NCBI GenBank assembly: GCA_026874595.1
Contig: CM049322.1
Span: forward strand, 23,469,400-23,533,399
Length of the DNA stretch: 64,000 bases
Direction: 5' to 3'
DNA from: Sipunculus nudus
Lineage: Eukaryota > Annelida > Sipuncula > Golfingiida > Sipunculidae
Shown here: positions 28,901 to 38,811 of the stretch, piece by piece
How the letters are laid out: every line of letters begins with the position of its first letter
Position numbering within the stretch: the stretch's first letter is position 1
The notes under the pieces: model-generated
The model's database searches: none
What the model saw: the letters and a program-made list of their open reading frames with translations, nothing else
Told to the model about the DNA's origin: nothing
Made by a program: the position numbers and the translations under genes

Positions 28901-29445
28901 TAACTTGTCAATTTTATACTTCATGACTTCCTAGGAAACTCTGCATGAAGTATCTAGATGGATGTAGTTTTCCAGATGAGCATGTATTTTACAAGTTATA
29001 TGTTACCAAACGTGACTGTCAAAGAATTAAAACCTGCCACAAGGTCTCTCTCACCAAGTCACTTTTAAAGTTGTAACACATGCTGTTTCTTGTTGTATAT
29101 TACAGACTTCTTTTCGAGGTACAGTGATTGGTTTCCTTTGAAATAATATCACCTGATTTATTCATGAACATCTCAAAGAATCAATGGGTCATGGTCAGCA
29201 CTAGTTGAAAAAGTTTTCTTCTTTTACCACATCTAATTGTACAAAACAATTTCAAGTAATCTTTGCACGCTGTGTCTAGCTTAACATTTGGCTTTCTGAG
29301 ACTGTAAAACAAAAAACATGTTTATCCTTGTTCAATACGACTCTGCTGTGCTTCACACTTACGCCTTTTCTTGTTTAATATCTGGCCTTGCTGGGCTGCC
29401 AGCATGATTGCTGTTGGCCTGCTGCTCCATCGTGACAGACGCCAT
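10827..29445 (-). CDS. DDX6: DDX6/Me31B-type DEAD-box RNA helicase (whole gene model, last exon missing)
   Basis: Nine coding exons join in frame: 29445-29363, 26459-26393, 25934-25700, 23041-22898, 19823-19729, 19108-18986, 18651-18523, 16054-15874 and 10980-10827, 1211 nt or 403 codons plus 2 nt. Visible motifs in order: Q motif GWEKPSPIQ, motif [11 protein letters not shown], Ia [10 protein letters not shown] (TTGGTN), Ib ATPGR, II DEAD (LDE at one exon end, ADK at the next start), [41 protein letters not shown]. The core follows human DDX6 almost residue for residue, including [20 protein letters not shown]. Known family role: an ATP-dependent RNA helicase that represses translation and promotes decapping in P-bodies with EDC3, LSM14 and 4E-T. 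The N-terminus is shorter than in human. The C-terminal exon (FNLK...YVAEYHS region) was not found and is probably left of base 1. Four introns carry C/D snoRNA candidates. Confidence 0.95.
12462..14852 (+). repeat. Long repeat with R1/R2-type ends (DDX6 intron 9)
   Basis: Left end AATAAGTGACCCATGGGTCA resembles AACAAGGGACCCATGGGTCA at 603 and a similar motif at 3903. The right end is TAGCTCAGATGACTCAGTCAGCTGAGCTA (14823-14851). Between about 13900 and 14850, modules repeat GACCTAATTTCAGGTTTCC. It may be one element or two fused ones. Confidence 0.45.
14947..15023 (-). ncRNA. Box C/D snoRNA, unrelated family (DDX6 intron 9)
   Basis: Minus strand, 77 nt: terminal stem TAGTCCTC/GAGGACTA (8 bp, 15023-15016 with 14954-14947), one A, C box GTGATGA (15014-15008), D box CTGA (14958-14955). 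An internal CTGA serves as D' after ACCAGTTCTGCTA. The guide before the D box is GAAGCTTTAAAGTA. Structure and host position fit an intron-encoded 2'-O-methylation guide. I could not firmly assign the rRNA target from memory. Confidence 0.72.
15874..16054 (-). CDS. DDX6: DDX6 exon 9: motif IV
   Basis: 181 nt; acceptor TTTTCAG, donor GTGAGT, exit phase 1. Reads [20 protein letters not shown] then [20 protein letters not shown] and [27 protein letters not shown] is motif IV. The segment is near-identical to human DDX6 residues in RecA domain 2. Confidence 0.97.
16283..17360 (+). repeat. About 1-kb dispersed repeat (R5) copy 1, DDX6 intron 8
   Basis: Contains GATACCATTTTTAGTTGGTA, then GGCACTATATGCACTAG, then ACTTTCAAAACAACTTGACC, ending near GTGGATTATCTTTGG. 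A second copy lies at 30335-31030. Outer parts include ATTATACAC-type motifs in opposite orientation, suggesting imperfect inverted ends. Confidence 0.55.
18162..18224 (-). ncRNA. Box C/D snoRNA, SNORD88-like copy 1 (DDX6 intron 8)
   Basis: Minus strand: C box GTGATGA at 18219-18213 and D box CTGA at 18170-18167, closed by a perfect terminal stem CTGTT/AACAG (18224-18220 with 18166-18162). The conserved guide AAGCACTGGGCT precedes a D'-like ATGA, and an ATGAT follows as possible C'. The reverse complement of the guide core, GCCCAGTGCT, is from memory a stretch of 28S rRNA targeted by vertebrate SNORD88 (HBII-180). It lies in the sense strand of the host intron, as expected for intron-processed snoRNAs. 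Confidence 0.75.
18523..18651 (-). CDS. DDX6: DDX6 exon 8: inter-domain linker, start of RecA domain 2
   Basis: 129 nt, 43 codons, phase 0 at both ends; acceptor TTTTCAG, donor GTAATA (weak at +5). Reads [20 protein letters not shown] then [23 protein letters not shown]. The [10 protein letters not shown] stretch is diagnostic of the DDX6/Dhh1 family among DEAD-box helicases. Confidence 0.97.
18986..19108 (-). CDS. DDX6: DDX6 exon 7: second half of DEAD and SAT motif
   Basis: 123 nt, 41 codons, phase 0 at both ends; acceptor TGGTAG, donor GTGAGA. Starts [20 protein letters not shown], completing the DEAD box (Walker B). [20 protein letters not shown] includes motif III SAT, which couples ATP hydrolysis to unwinding. 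Confidence 0.97.
19485..19545 (-). ncRNA. Box C/D snoRNA, SNORD88-like copy 2 (DDX6 intron 6)
   Basis: C box ATGATGA at 19541-19535, D box CTGA at 19492-19489, same guide AAGCACTGGGCTATGA as copy 1 and the same CATGATTC block. The D-box-proximal part reads TAGTGCTTTT, differing from copy 1. The terminal stem is weak; only outer GGC/GCC pairing is visible, so the ends are approximate. Confidence 0.7.
19729..19823 (-). CDS. DDX6: DDX6 exon 6: motif Ib and first half of DEAD
   Basis: 95 nt; acceptor TTTTTCACAG, donor GTAAAC. Reads [20 protein letters not shown] then [17 protein letters not shown] is motif Ib. The exon ends after DE, so the catalytic DEAD box is split exactly in half by intron 6. 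Confidence 0.97.
20942..22756 (+). mobile_element. Composite hairpin-flanked element, diverged copy C, in DDX6 intron 5
   Basis: Begins AACTAGA with stem-loop GGCACC-GCT-GGTGCC (20957-20971). It ends with GCGGCGGCGGG and hairpin GTATCCCC...GGGGATAC (22726-22752), then AATT. Internal modules of roughly 300-450 bp repeat TATCCAAGATCTT, TTGATTTTTGGA and AAGGTCATGACC with GGTGGCGCCACC sites. It has the same architecture as copies A and B but different module sequence. Confidence 0.6.
22898..23041 (-). CDS. DDX6: DDX6 exon 5: motifs Ia and GG
   Basis: 144 nt; acceptor AATATCAG, donor GTAAGG. Reads [20 protein letters not shown], then [20 protein letters not shown], then [16 protein letters not shown] is motif Ia and TTGGTN the GG motif, both RNA-contacting parts of RecA domain 1. 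Human DDX6 has RLDDT where this has RLYEP, a small surface change. Confidence 0.97.
25700..25934 (-). CDS. DDX6: DDX6 exon 4: Q motif and Walker A
   Basis: 235 nt; acceptor TTTGACAG, donor GTATGT, entry phase 0, exit phase 1. Begins [20 protein letters not shown]. Holds the aromatic plus Q motif ([20 protein letters not shown]) that reads adenine, and motif [11 protein letters not shown] that binds the ATP phosphates. Human DDX6 has GTGKS where this has GTGKT; both are functional in the family. Confidence 0.97.
26393..26459 (-). CDS. DDX6: DDX6 exon 3
   Basis: 67 nt; acceptor TATCAG, donor GTAAGT. It completes a split Ala codon, then reads [18 protein letters not shown] and IKTT. It matches the conserved [20 protein letters not shown] segment of human DDX6, just before the helicase core. 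Exon 2 joins directly without a frame change. Confidence 0.93.
26612..26674 (-). ncRNA. Box C/D snoRNA, SNORD88-like copy 3 (DDX6 intron 2)
   Basis: C box ATGATGA at 26670-26664, D box CTGA at 26619-26616, about 150 nt upstream of the exon 3 acceptor. It shares TAATAAGCACTGGGCTATGA and AATGATTC with copy 1. The D-adjacent region is CTGTGCTCAT. The terminal stem is poor, so this copy may be decaying or may use a different closing helix. Confidence 0.65.
27060..28085. promoter_or_regulatory. CpG-richer stretch inside DDX6 intron 2, possible internal promoter
   Basis: Within an AT-rich intron this kilobase is GC- and CpG-richer. It holds a perfect 12-bp palindrome CCCCACGTGGGG (27065-27076, an extended E-box) and another CACGTG at about 28030. 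Open frames on both strands (plus 27573-27908; minus 28054-27737) resemble no family I know and are probably chance products of the higher GC. The candidate cassette exon lies within it. Confidence 0.3.
27285..27338 (-). CDS. Candidate 54-nt cassette exon in DDX6 intron 2
   Basis: On the minus strand a branch-like CACTAAC is followed by ATATTTTAGGGCAG, then an open 54-nt stretch and a donor GTAAGG. Entry and exit are both phase 2, so it could be inserted between exons 2 and 3 without a frame change, adding [18 protein letters not shown]. It lies beside a CpG-richer, promoter-like stretch, so it might instead belong to an alternative first exon or a nested transcript. I know of no DDX6 counterpart. 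If the alternative acceptor at 27343 is used, the frame breaks. Confidence 0.25.
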
Positions 29446-29572
29446 GGAAGCCACTGTGGTAAGTGTACTACGTCAACTTGTGATCCACATGCACAGTTCA
29501 ATCTGAAGGCTAATCTCTGGCTAGTCCTGGTCTAAATGCTATCAAGAGGATATCTGTGTGCTCAGGGAATTC
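29363..29572 (-). CDS. DDX6: DDX6 exon 2: 5'UTR tail and start codon
   Basis: The acceptor is a pyrimidine run ending CCCAG at 29573; the donor GTAAGT follows 29363. Coding starts at the ATG at 29445-29443 and gives [16 protein letters not shown] then [11 protein letters not shown], ending in phase 2. The first ATG has T at -3 and G at +4. The second in-frame ATG (residue 6) has A at -3 and G at +4 and may be used as well. A 5-codon upstream ORF (29490-29473, MWITS) precedes the start. The N-terminal tail is low complexity, polar and disordered, as in other DDX6 proteins. Confidence 0.82.
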
Positions 29573-30334
29573 CTGGGAAAAGATAGAGAAAAATGTCAGC
29601 TGAAAATACCTGTACTGTCAATATGATTCATGTGTTTCAAACAAGATTTTATTTATTTTGATGCATTATACTACCTTAAGCTCCATTTAGAATTTATATT
29701 TACAATAAAACTTGCACCTGGGCACTTTATAGCCATTAAATACACTGGTGCCCACAATTAACAAATAAAAAAATCTAGTGCACATAAAACAAATGTTAAA
29801 GTATGTTTTTAATAAATAGAATGACATGCTCTGGGCCTGTTCAACCTTCAAATTTTTAGCCTTTATTTTATCCACATCCGTGGTTTTTCAGTAACATTTT
29901 TTTTCAGTCACATTAATTGTATTCCATTATGAAAAACATGTTACATTTTCATCTCTTGTAATTTCATTACTGATATATAAAACAAAAATTATTACATGAT
30001 GAAATGGCCATGCATTTCATCATTACATACAATTGACCTATTTTGACCAAAAGGTAGCAGGCATACAATGTGGACTTGGACGGGTGTAATATTTTGCACA
30101 ACATGTTCACTCTGTGGCAAGTCCACACTGTTTGCCCTTAAAATGCTTAATTATGTACGGATTATTATTTCGGTCAAATAACATTGAACAAATATGTTAA
30201 AGGTAAAATAGTTGCAGATTTAAAATGATTTTATGTGTATTTAAAATTATCATTGCATATAAAAACTCTCCACAAATTCTCCACAGATTCTTCAGCTCTC
30301 AATGGATTATTTGTGTTTTTAGATAGACCCTCAT

Positions 30335-31030
30335 TTGATACCATTGTTAATTGGTAGATAGTGCTATATGTGCTAGCACTGGGAACCGTAAGGGTTATGG
30401 GACTTCTTTTGTGGGGAAATGATACATGACACGCTTATTACTTTCAAAACAACTTGACCCAAGTAAGGAAAACTAGTCTGAATGTGACTACTTCCCTAGT
30501 TTAAATCAGCCTTCTGTTGACAGAGTCATGATCCGATTGATCAGTTATGTAATCACGGCCGTACCTAGCTCCAGCTCCTGTGGGCTCTCTCTCTACAGGA
30601 TCCTGGACACAAATGCGTTGCCATAGGTGCAGGTGATGCTCACGGGTGGCATGGTGGTCAGGGGTTCTCAGTGCACCATGCCAATTTGGTGAATCGCCAA
30701 TTTTAGGTTATATTTTACAAACAATTACATTCAGGCTTGAATGGGCACCTTTCTTAATACATGTTAACAACTACAGGAGAATAGATTCTTTGCTTTGATT
30801 TCAATTGTAATGATGTGATAGCTGTTCTAGATCCAAGAAAAATTCAGAAAGTCGGCCAGACTGTCATTCTCAAAAGTCCATGGTCATGAAAACAGTAAAT
30901 TTTCAAATGACTATCGGAAATACAATATACAACATCCACATTTTTTTGTCAGAAGCAGTAACTGGTTTTTCAATCAAAATTGTGGCTCTAAAACAGGGGG
31001 TGCAGATTATCTTTGGTAGCGGATTATCTT
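30335..31030 (+). repeat. R5 repeat copy 2, DDX6 5'UTR intron
   Basis: Diverged copy of the core of 16283-17360 in the same orientation: GATACCATTGTTAATTGGTA, ACTTTCAAAACAACTTGACC and GCGGATTATCTTTTG. The left ATTATACAC end is missing, so this copy is 5'-truncated. Confidence 0.55.
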
Positions 31031-32835
31031 TTGTAAAAGATGGTATACTAAACTTGGGCACAGTTATTAAGTGGCCAATAATTTAGTCACTTGTTACTCT
31101 CCCGAGCCATTGATTTGGATTTTTTCTGGTTAAACTTTGGTTTCTTGCTAAACATTATACAAGGCACATGTGTGGTCCTTGATGCTACTTAAAAGTGTTC
31201 ACTTTCAAATAGTTATAAAAGCTATAACATTTTACAAGTGAACAGATGGCCAATGCCCCCCCCCCCCCCATTGCTAATGAGTTCACATTTCTGGTATTTA
31301 TTCTTTCATTATCATCATTATCTGTGACCCTGGTGAGAGTCCTACTGCAGATGATTATCAGTTTACAAAACCTATGGAGCAGTTGTAGGGGTCTTTCTCA
31401 GTCATGGTACAATACAAGGGCACATTTAACATACTGTGCACATTTCATAATTTCAGATGGAACAGCTGGTAGGAACCTTGTATCAACAGGACTCATAGCC
31501 AACAGTGTTGGTGCTTAAAATTATTCGCTCCCAGATTTTTCAGCATTCAGGTAGATGCGGTTTAATTTGGATGTGTACCGAGTTCAAGCAATACAAAAGC
31601 CTTAATAGTGATTTATAGTACTAAGTATCTGAAGGTCTGGACCTGCTAAAACTGCAAGCCAGCTATTTTTTTCATACTGTTTACATGCGCAGTACGCTAC
31701 TGGGCAGGTGAACGAAACAGGCATGTTATTTTGTCTGGTAGTTGAGCCCAGCTGCGCCAGAGCTAGCATTCTTTCACACTAAAATGGCTGTGAATGACAT
31801 ATTAGTATATATCTGATGCAAAATAAAACTGACTGACCAAAAGGTCAATTATTAGGGGTTCGGCACTGATGGAAGGCCGAGCTAATCCTAATAAAAGGTT
31901 GGGTACTGACTAAGATTCAAACAGTACTGGAATAACAGCTGTATGTGGCCTGCAACCGGCATCCTGACCTGTCGACTTTCTCTGCACAAGGCTACTGCTC
32001 ACTGCACAGGAAGTGCTGGCCCAATAGCTGGCTGTGACATGGGTCTGGGCCTGGACCAATAGCAACAGCCTTAAAAGTAATATGCCTTTGGCCATGCTTA
32101 TAACTAGACAAGGGTCAAAAACCAGTCCTCCAAAGAAGCTGCATGAATTTGACAAGCCGAACATAAAAACAAAATGATAAATACAGGATATTGAACTGAT
32201 GGGTAGTTCATTTGCATTAATAGGTGCAACTTTTTTTTCCACAGAGTAAATTTGTTAATATGAGCTATATCTGTATATTATATGTATACTATATATATCC
32301 ACTCCTGGTTGTGCTACTAGTGATATTACATGTGAAAATACCGGATTTTATACTAGCAGAGTCAATTAAATACAATAAAAAACACATTTTACGATAATTT
32401 GGCAGCTTTTTGAAATAATTTAGACACTTTTTGCTTGTCAATTATTAATCCCCCAATGTCACTTACCAGTTTCACAACGTTGGGCTGATGAGAGACTTTT
32501 ACTTAAGAAACATTTTCCGGGAAGTGAACTCTCGTTTCAAATAGGCCAATACCCCCTGGTACCCTAAACGGGCACGCCAGGAAAGGGTTAATGAATCCAA
32601 AAATACCAGCATTACAATTTTCTAAAATCTCTAGAAGGTCTAAAGACCGGATTCTTGGCTCTCTATTTTTCTCTGAACCTGCTTTGTTTGCTGGGACATT
32701 TTGCCGGATACCACTGCCATGTAAAACTGTAGGGAGTTGTCGAAATTTTACCACAAATATCTAAGTCCCTCTGAGGGTACAAGTCAAGAAAAAGATAAAT
32801 GTATTTTAGAAGATTCATTATTTTAATATACTTAC

Positions 32836-32955
32836 CGTCGCAAAACGTTTAAGCAGAGTATGAAGGTGATGTTTACCGATAAATAACACTGTCTTTTTAC
32901 CGGAAGATACAGCACTGGCTGTCAACGCTCACCAAATTAACATACGCGAACAGCA
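32836..32955 (-). other. DDX6: Likely DDX6 non-coding first exon and promoter edge
   Basis: On the minus strand a consensus donor CGACG|GTAAGT ends at 32836. Upstream are CTTCCGG (ETS-type site) and TTCCCACAATGC (resembling a ZNF143/Staf core), both typical of housekeeping promoters. No long open frame is present. Joined to the acceptor at 29573 it gives a 3.3-kb 5'UTR intron. The upstream limit (TSS) is a guess. Confidence 0.5.
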
Positions 32956-32999
32956 TTGTGGGAAATAGACTTGTTAGATTTTAAAAAATGACCCATGGG

Positions 33000-35204
33000 T
33001 TTGTCAACTTAGCCAACAATCTCGTATTTCCAACTCAGAGAGTTTAATATACTACTTTATCAGATTATAATAAAATTAAACATGTTTGTGAGAGATATAA
33101 AAATTCGAAGATTGTAAGAATGGTACCAGACCAAGGTCAAGGCAGCTGAACAGTTCTACTCATGGCAACCTCTTCGTCAAGGATATTCATAACCTCTGAA
33201 CAAGTGTAGTTTTTAAAGCTGAATTCTTGTTCCTTTTAAAGAGGAACGTTTTTAGTCGAGTATACTTTCTTATGCATCTCCTGGTTTAAAAAAAGCTAAA
33301 TAGGAAACACATTGATAAAATACCCAATTATCGCTCACAAGTAAATGGGCGTCTGTGGTAACCATCGTCAGACCAATCCTGTTCAGGGTTGGGCCAAATG
33401 CTGGATCTGAAGCTCTTAAGACCAGCACCGGTAAGTCAGATACAGAAAGACGGCGAATGTTACTGTTCCTAGTTGATATCATTTATGAATATCAGTTATA
33501 TTGCTTTTTTTTGACAATATGTAATATGAGTTAATTCATCGATCATTATAGTTCATACAACACCATGGCAATTGGTATTATTTAAAGTTGTCATGTCAGT
33601 ATACATAAATTACATCGCATGCACTGATGTAGGTACACCATTTTTTTGGAAGTCTGAAGAATTTAAAAGGTAAGAGTACAAAGTCAGTAAGTCTGTTGAA
33701 CAGAGACCAGGTGTGGACAGTGCTATAATGAGGCCACTCCAGTTTAGCATTTTAGCATTCCTGTTGGACCCAGATTACAGATGAGGGTCCTGGTTGGCAG
33801 CGCAAACCGGAACACTGCCAACCAGAACACTATATTATGCATAGCAATTAATGCCCCACTAATTGGTGAGCCCCTGGCCACACCAGTTATAATCCCATAA
33901 GTGAGTCAGATGGCTGTATAAACCAATTAGAAGGGGAACTGCTACATTTGATTTTATTATGAAGGTTAAATACAGGTACACAATGGGAACAGTATGGTAT
34001 TCCCTCCCATATTGGGAAAATTGTTAAATATGCAATGAAAAGAGGGCATTTAGAGGCAATTTTCACAAAAAAATATGAGGATTTTCTATTCCTCAGAAAC
34101 TGTCCTCTCATGTCTTTGCATTATGTAATCAAACTGTTAGGGGGCTCAATATTTAATATTTATATTTCTTCAAACTTAGGCTATAAAATTTCAATCTTTT
34201 TTAACATGCTGGGTGTCAATAGCAAAAAGGCGTATCCGACATTTATTACTTGCAAAATATCATCTCTAAAATGTAATGTTGGGGTAAAATTAACTGATAT
34301 GATGAAGTCTTATGCAAAACTTTGCATTTTACCGGTCCATGGTCTCGACAGCACACAGGACTTTGAGTACTGGTATCAGCAGAGAAGCTGTGAGATTGTT
34401 TGTGGTCAACCCATATCAGGGCCTGGCACTCTGCAGCTGTTGCTAAATTTTCTCAAATAATGAATTTGAAAGTAATGAAATGTGGATAACTTTTATAAAT
34501 CTAATTGCTCATTAAGAAAAAAAATCTGAAAAATGAAAATGAATTAGGAAAATTTGGATAATAAATAGATAAATTAAGCGATATTGCAGCTCAAAGAGGA
34601 GATGCGGGCCAAGGGCACCCCATCTGGACCCACCACTGGTAATATGTAGCAAAGGCAATTTGATGCACATACATAAATATAATATAATTATAATAAGAGA
34701 TATATATGTGTGTGTGTCTCTGTGAGTGTTAACACCTCACAATAATTCAATTCAACAAACTGTTTTAATTCCAATTAGAAATATCAGTTGCAAAAGATGA
34801 ATAAATATAATATTTGCAGGATTAAAACATAATAAAATGCAGTAATAAGTCCAAAATCTGTGGATTCCAGTGACAGGAATTTTATCATTGTGTTTTAGAA
34901 AATTTAATCAGCATCAGACTAAATGAAAATAAGAGAGGATGGGAAGTAAAGGATGCAACTGGGGAGGAGGGCGGGGCATCGCCCCCTGCAGCCAGCCCTT
35001 GGCTACGCCACTTAAGTTTATAATTATAAACTAAAAAACCGAGTTAGGGTATATGGCACAATTTTTGCAAAAACCTTGTGTCTATACTTGTTACAGGTGG
35101 TAACTTTATCATATTTATGATGGTTGCAAAAGTTGGATGTATGCATTACTACCATATACAGGACTGCCCTGTATAGTCAGTTTAAAGTTTATTACATAAT
35201 TAAA
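33000..35204. other. Intergenic sequence between the divergent genes
   Basis: Upstream of the DDX6 promoter. A 141-codon plus-strand frame (34035-34460) has no recognisable domain and AT-driven composition. TGTGTGTG and ATATAT runs lie near 34700. I see nothing else. Confidence 0.5.
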
Positions 35205-36952
35205 CTAGAATACGGGTAGTCGACAAGCGACTACGTGTCTCAGCCTAAATCAGAGTGGAACGGGTGAAGTGAGGCATGGATTAAGTGGCAAGGGGAAATA
35301 GAGTGAAGTGTTGCATATTAGCATAGATGTCTGCAGCCAAATTGTGTATGAAGGCTGCCCCCCCCCCCCCCCCACCACAAAATCCAGAAAGCCGTCCCAG
35401 TTGTATACATATGCAAAATTTAAGGCAGATAAGTCAAACCACTACATGTATATGAGTGACTTTAGCCCGTGGCAGACAATCAGATGGACGCTGAGCAAAA
35501 ATGGTTGCAGGTGACGGCACCAGTTTTGCGTATGATAAAGAGCTATGTGAGAACTATACACATGCAAAACTTTGGCCCAATCGGTCGAACGGTTCCCAAG
35601 ATATGAGCTTGGATGTCTGCTGCATAAACTAGAATGCAGGTGGCTCCACCTGTCATAAAATCAAGAGAGCTGTCGGGGATGTATAAACCTGCAAAATTTT
35701 AGCCAGATATGTCAAACCACTGCCGAGATATGAGTGATTTTATCCCATGGCAGACAAACAGACAGGAGCTGTGCAAAAATGGCTGCAGGTGGCACCACCA
35801 GTTTTGCGTATGTTATAAAGCTCTCCAAGGGCTACATTTGTGCAAAAAAATTTTCCTGATCGGTCAAACGGTTCCCGAGATATGAGCTTGGATGTCTGCA
35901 GCGTAAACGTGAATGTAGGTGGCGCCACCTGTCATAAAATCAGAAAGCTATCCAGGATGTATACGCATGCCGAATTTCAGGTGAATTAGTCAAGTCACTG
36001 CAGAGATATGAGTGATTTTAACCAAAGGCAGACAAACAGATGGACACTGTGCAAACATGGTTGCAGGTGGCGCCACCATTTTTTGTGTATGTTATAAAGC
36101 TCTCCAAGGGCTACATTTGTGCAAAAAAATTTTCCTGATCGGTCAAACGGTTCCCGAGATATGAGCTTGGATGTCTGCAGCGTAAACGTGAATGAAGGTG
36201 GCGCCACCTGTCACAAAATCAGAAAAGCTATCTAGGATGTATACGCATGTCAAATTTCAGGTGAATTAGTCAAGTCACTGCAGAGATATGAGTGATTTTA
36301 ACCCAAGGCAGACGAACAGATGGACACTGTGCAAACATGGTTGCAGGTGGCGCCACCATATTTTGTGTATGTTATAAAACTCTCCAAGGGCTACATTTGT
36401 GCAAAAAAATTTTCCTGATCGGTCAAACGGTTCCCGAGATATGAGATTGGATGTCTGCAGCGTAAACGTGAATGAAGGTGGCGCCACCTGTCACAAAATC
36501 AGAAAAGCTATCCAGGATGTATACGCATGCCAAATTTCAGGTGAATTAGTCAAGTCACTGCAGAGATATGAGTGATTTTAACCCAAGGCAGACGAACAGA
36601 TGGACACTGTGCAAACATGGTTGCAGGTGGCGCCACCATTTTTGTGTATGTTATAAAGCTCTCCAAGGGCTACATTTGTGCAAAAAAATTTTCCTGATCC
36701 GTCAAACGGTTCCCGAGATATGTGGGTTTATGTGTTGAAACAGACGCACAAACGGACGCAGAGCGCAGAGGAAAGGTCAGAGGTCAAAACAAAATCGGGG
36801 CGCAGCAGTTCACATGTGACCCCGGGTTTCGTAAAATTCCGCCCAGCGGTTATGGAGGAGTTCTCCGGAAACCTACGCGGCGGCGGCGGCGGCGGCGGCG
36901 TGCAGCTGAAAACATAGTATCCGCAAAACTCTGTTTTGGCGGATACAATAAT
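35205..36952 (+). mobile_element. Composite hairpin-flanked element, copy B, with 280-bp tandem modules
   Basis: Same left end (AACTAGAATACGGGTAGTCG with stem-loop) and right end (hairpin GTATCCGC...GCGGATAC, 36917-36946, then AATA) as copy A. Modules recur with a 280-bp period at about 35600, 35879, 36159, 36439 and 36716. Each has GATATGAG, then GATGTCTGCAG, and two GGTGGCGCCACC palindromes. A C16 tract (35358-35373) and a (GGC)n run (36878-36900) are included. Confidence 0.7.
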
Positions 36953-38811
36953 GTGAAAGGTTAATTACTTCATCAAATTTGTTAACATGTGATGAGAATG
37001 TCATTATAAGTGTTATTTGTTAATTTACACAAAATCAGCTTGTATTAATCAGGGGCCCATAACAAATGGTAACGACTTATAAATGATTCTTTGTCATCTT
37101 ATAAATCTCAGCAGTAAATGGAAAAATAGAGTCAATGAGACAGTTAAGTGACCAAACATAGTTCTGAGTAAACTAAATTCTCTTTTATTCATTCAAATAC
37201 ACAAGAGTATACTTCATTTACATGCGCAGATCCAGGTTTTTTTTTGCAGGGAGGGGTCAACGGGTGTCATGCATAAAAATTGTCTAAAATAAGGTCGGTG
37301 GTTCAGAGCAGGGGGTCGAATGTATATACCGTATTTGACGTAATGACCGCCCCTACCATAATGAGCGCCCCTCCCCCCCCCCCCCCCCTTCCGATTTTTG
37401 AGAAAACGGAAGGGATGAGACATTCTCACCTAAATAAGTTGACAGCACCTACTTTCACCCTATTTTGCCACCTCGCTTGATGAATTCGATGGCGTGAAAT
37501 CATGTCAAGGTGTCCCGAGCCCATGAATATTGACTAACGAAAGAAAATTTTCCCTTAATTAGCGCCCAAAAGTTTCACCATGCAGAGTCCTACAAAAGTC
37601 ATATCTTAGCGTAGAACAGCACTACATTGATAAGATGGAATCTTCCATACCGTATTTACTAATAACACTGTCACTTTGCGTTCTAAATAAATCCAGACCA
37701 TCTGTAACATGGAAGGGAACTTCAATGTTCAAGCACGGAATTATCAGCGCTCTGGCCGTTTGCGTCAATTTCGAGGAAACTTGCGCCGTATAGGTCACGC
37801 CAGTTCGCTGACTTTAGCCGTGTGCTACGTCAAAATATGACAGTCTTCCCGGTTTTATTGCGAGAATTTTGTTATTATATAAAAGTACACGAGTTTGAAA
37901 CCTGTCAACCCCTTTCCAGGCCACATAAACCTTTGTTTGTTTTGACAAATGGAAACCGTGTTAGCTTTTCCGCAAACAACAGCTGACGTCAGACTGCACT
38001 GCATAGTTCCTCAGAAAAGTTAGGATAAGAATTGTTTCTTGATCCATTCGTTTGACCGTGTCAACAGAGTTCCTATTTCGTTTACATCGGCTGTCACCGA
38101 GCGTCATAGTTCCATGAGCCGATGGGAAAAATTGGCTAACGCGCAAGTTATAAGGTCAAGGGCTGTTACGTCTATGTTCTGCGCCCCCTGATTATAATCA
38201 TGGTGCGTTAATACATTGGAAATGACAAACTCTGTGAAAATACGATGGGTCACCTCTTAAGTCAACAGATCGTCAGTGGCTATCATGCAGTTTAAACATC
38301 GTGCCCTCACCACAGGCCCCTATATAGCCTCAGGGTGCCTTTCCATACATGCGTATTTTCACCCACATGAATCCCCGCATGCGGACAGCCCCTATCCATA
38401 TGTGCGGGGTCCCCGCATGCGATGACCCATTAGTTGAGATAAACGATTGCACTAATAATCATAATTTCTTAAATAAAATGTTAGTGTAATGTTTTGATCC
38501 AATATTCAGTGTAAACATGTACACTAACTGGTGAGGCAGATTGAAGTGGATTAAAATCGTATCTCACCAGCCAGGCTTACATGATGGCTATTTCCTGTCA
38601 CATCTAGGGCTGGCCTCCGGGCGGTATCTCAATGAAGACTGGTCGTATATTCCTTGACGCAGCCTGAAAGCTCTATCAGCTCCTTTTTCTTTCCCAAAGA
38701 CAAGGACACATACCTGCATGTTACTGATATATACATGTGGCATCCGCATGCGGGCCCCAGCAAAAATCTAACACTGCTTGATCCCCATTGGGGGCCCCCA
38801 CGCATGGAAAG
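36953..38811. other. Intergenic sequence with repeat fragments
   Basis: ACCGTATTTGACGTAATGA (about 37328) and ATACCGTATTTACTAATAAC (about 37651) look like ends of a repeat containing GAGCGCCCCT and a C16 run. A TGACGTCA (CRE-type) site is at about 37984. 37700-38400 is CpG-richer, with palindromic GCATGCGGGG-type motifs near 38380-38420. No exon was recognised. Confidence 0.4.

Noticed and set aside
34035-34460. 141-codon plus-strand open frame
   Set aside because: No recognisable domain, AT-rich codon content, no promoter or splice context; likely chance in intergenic DNA.
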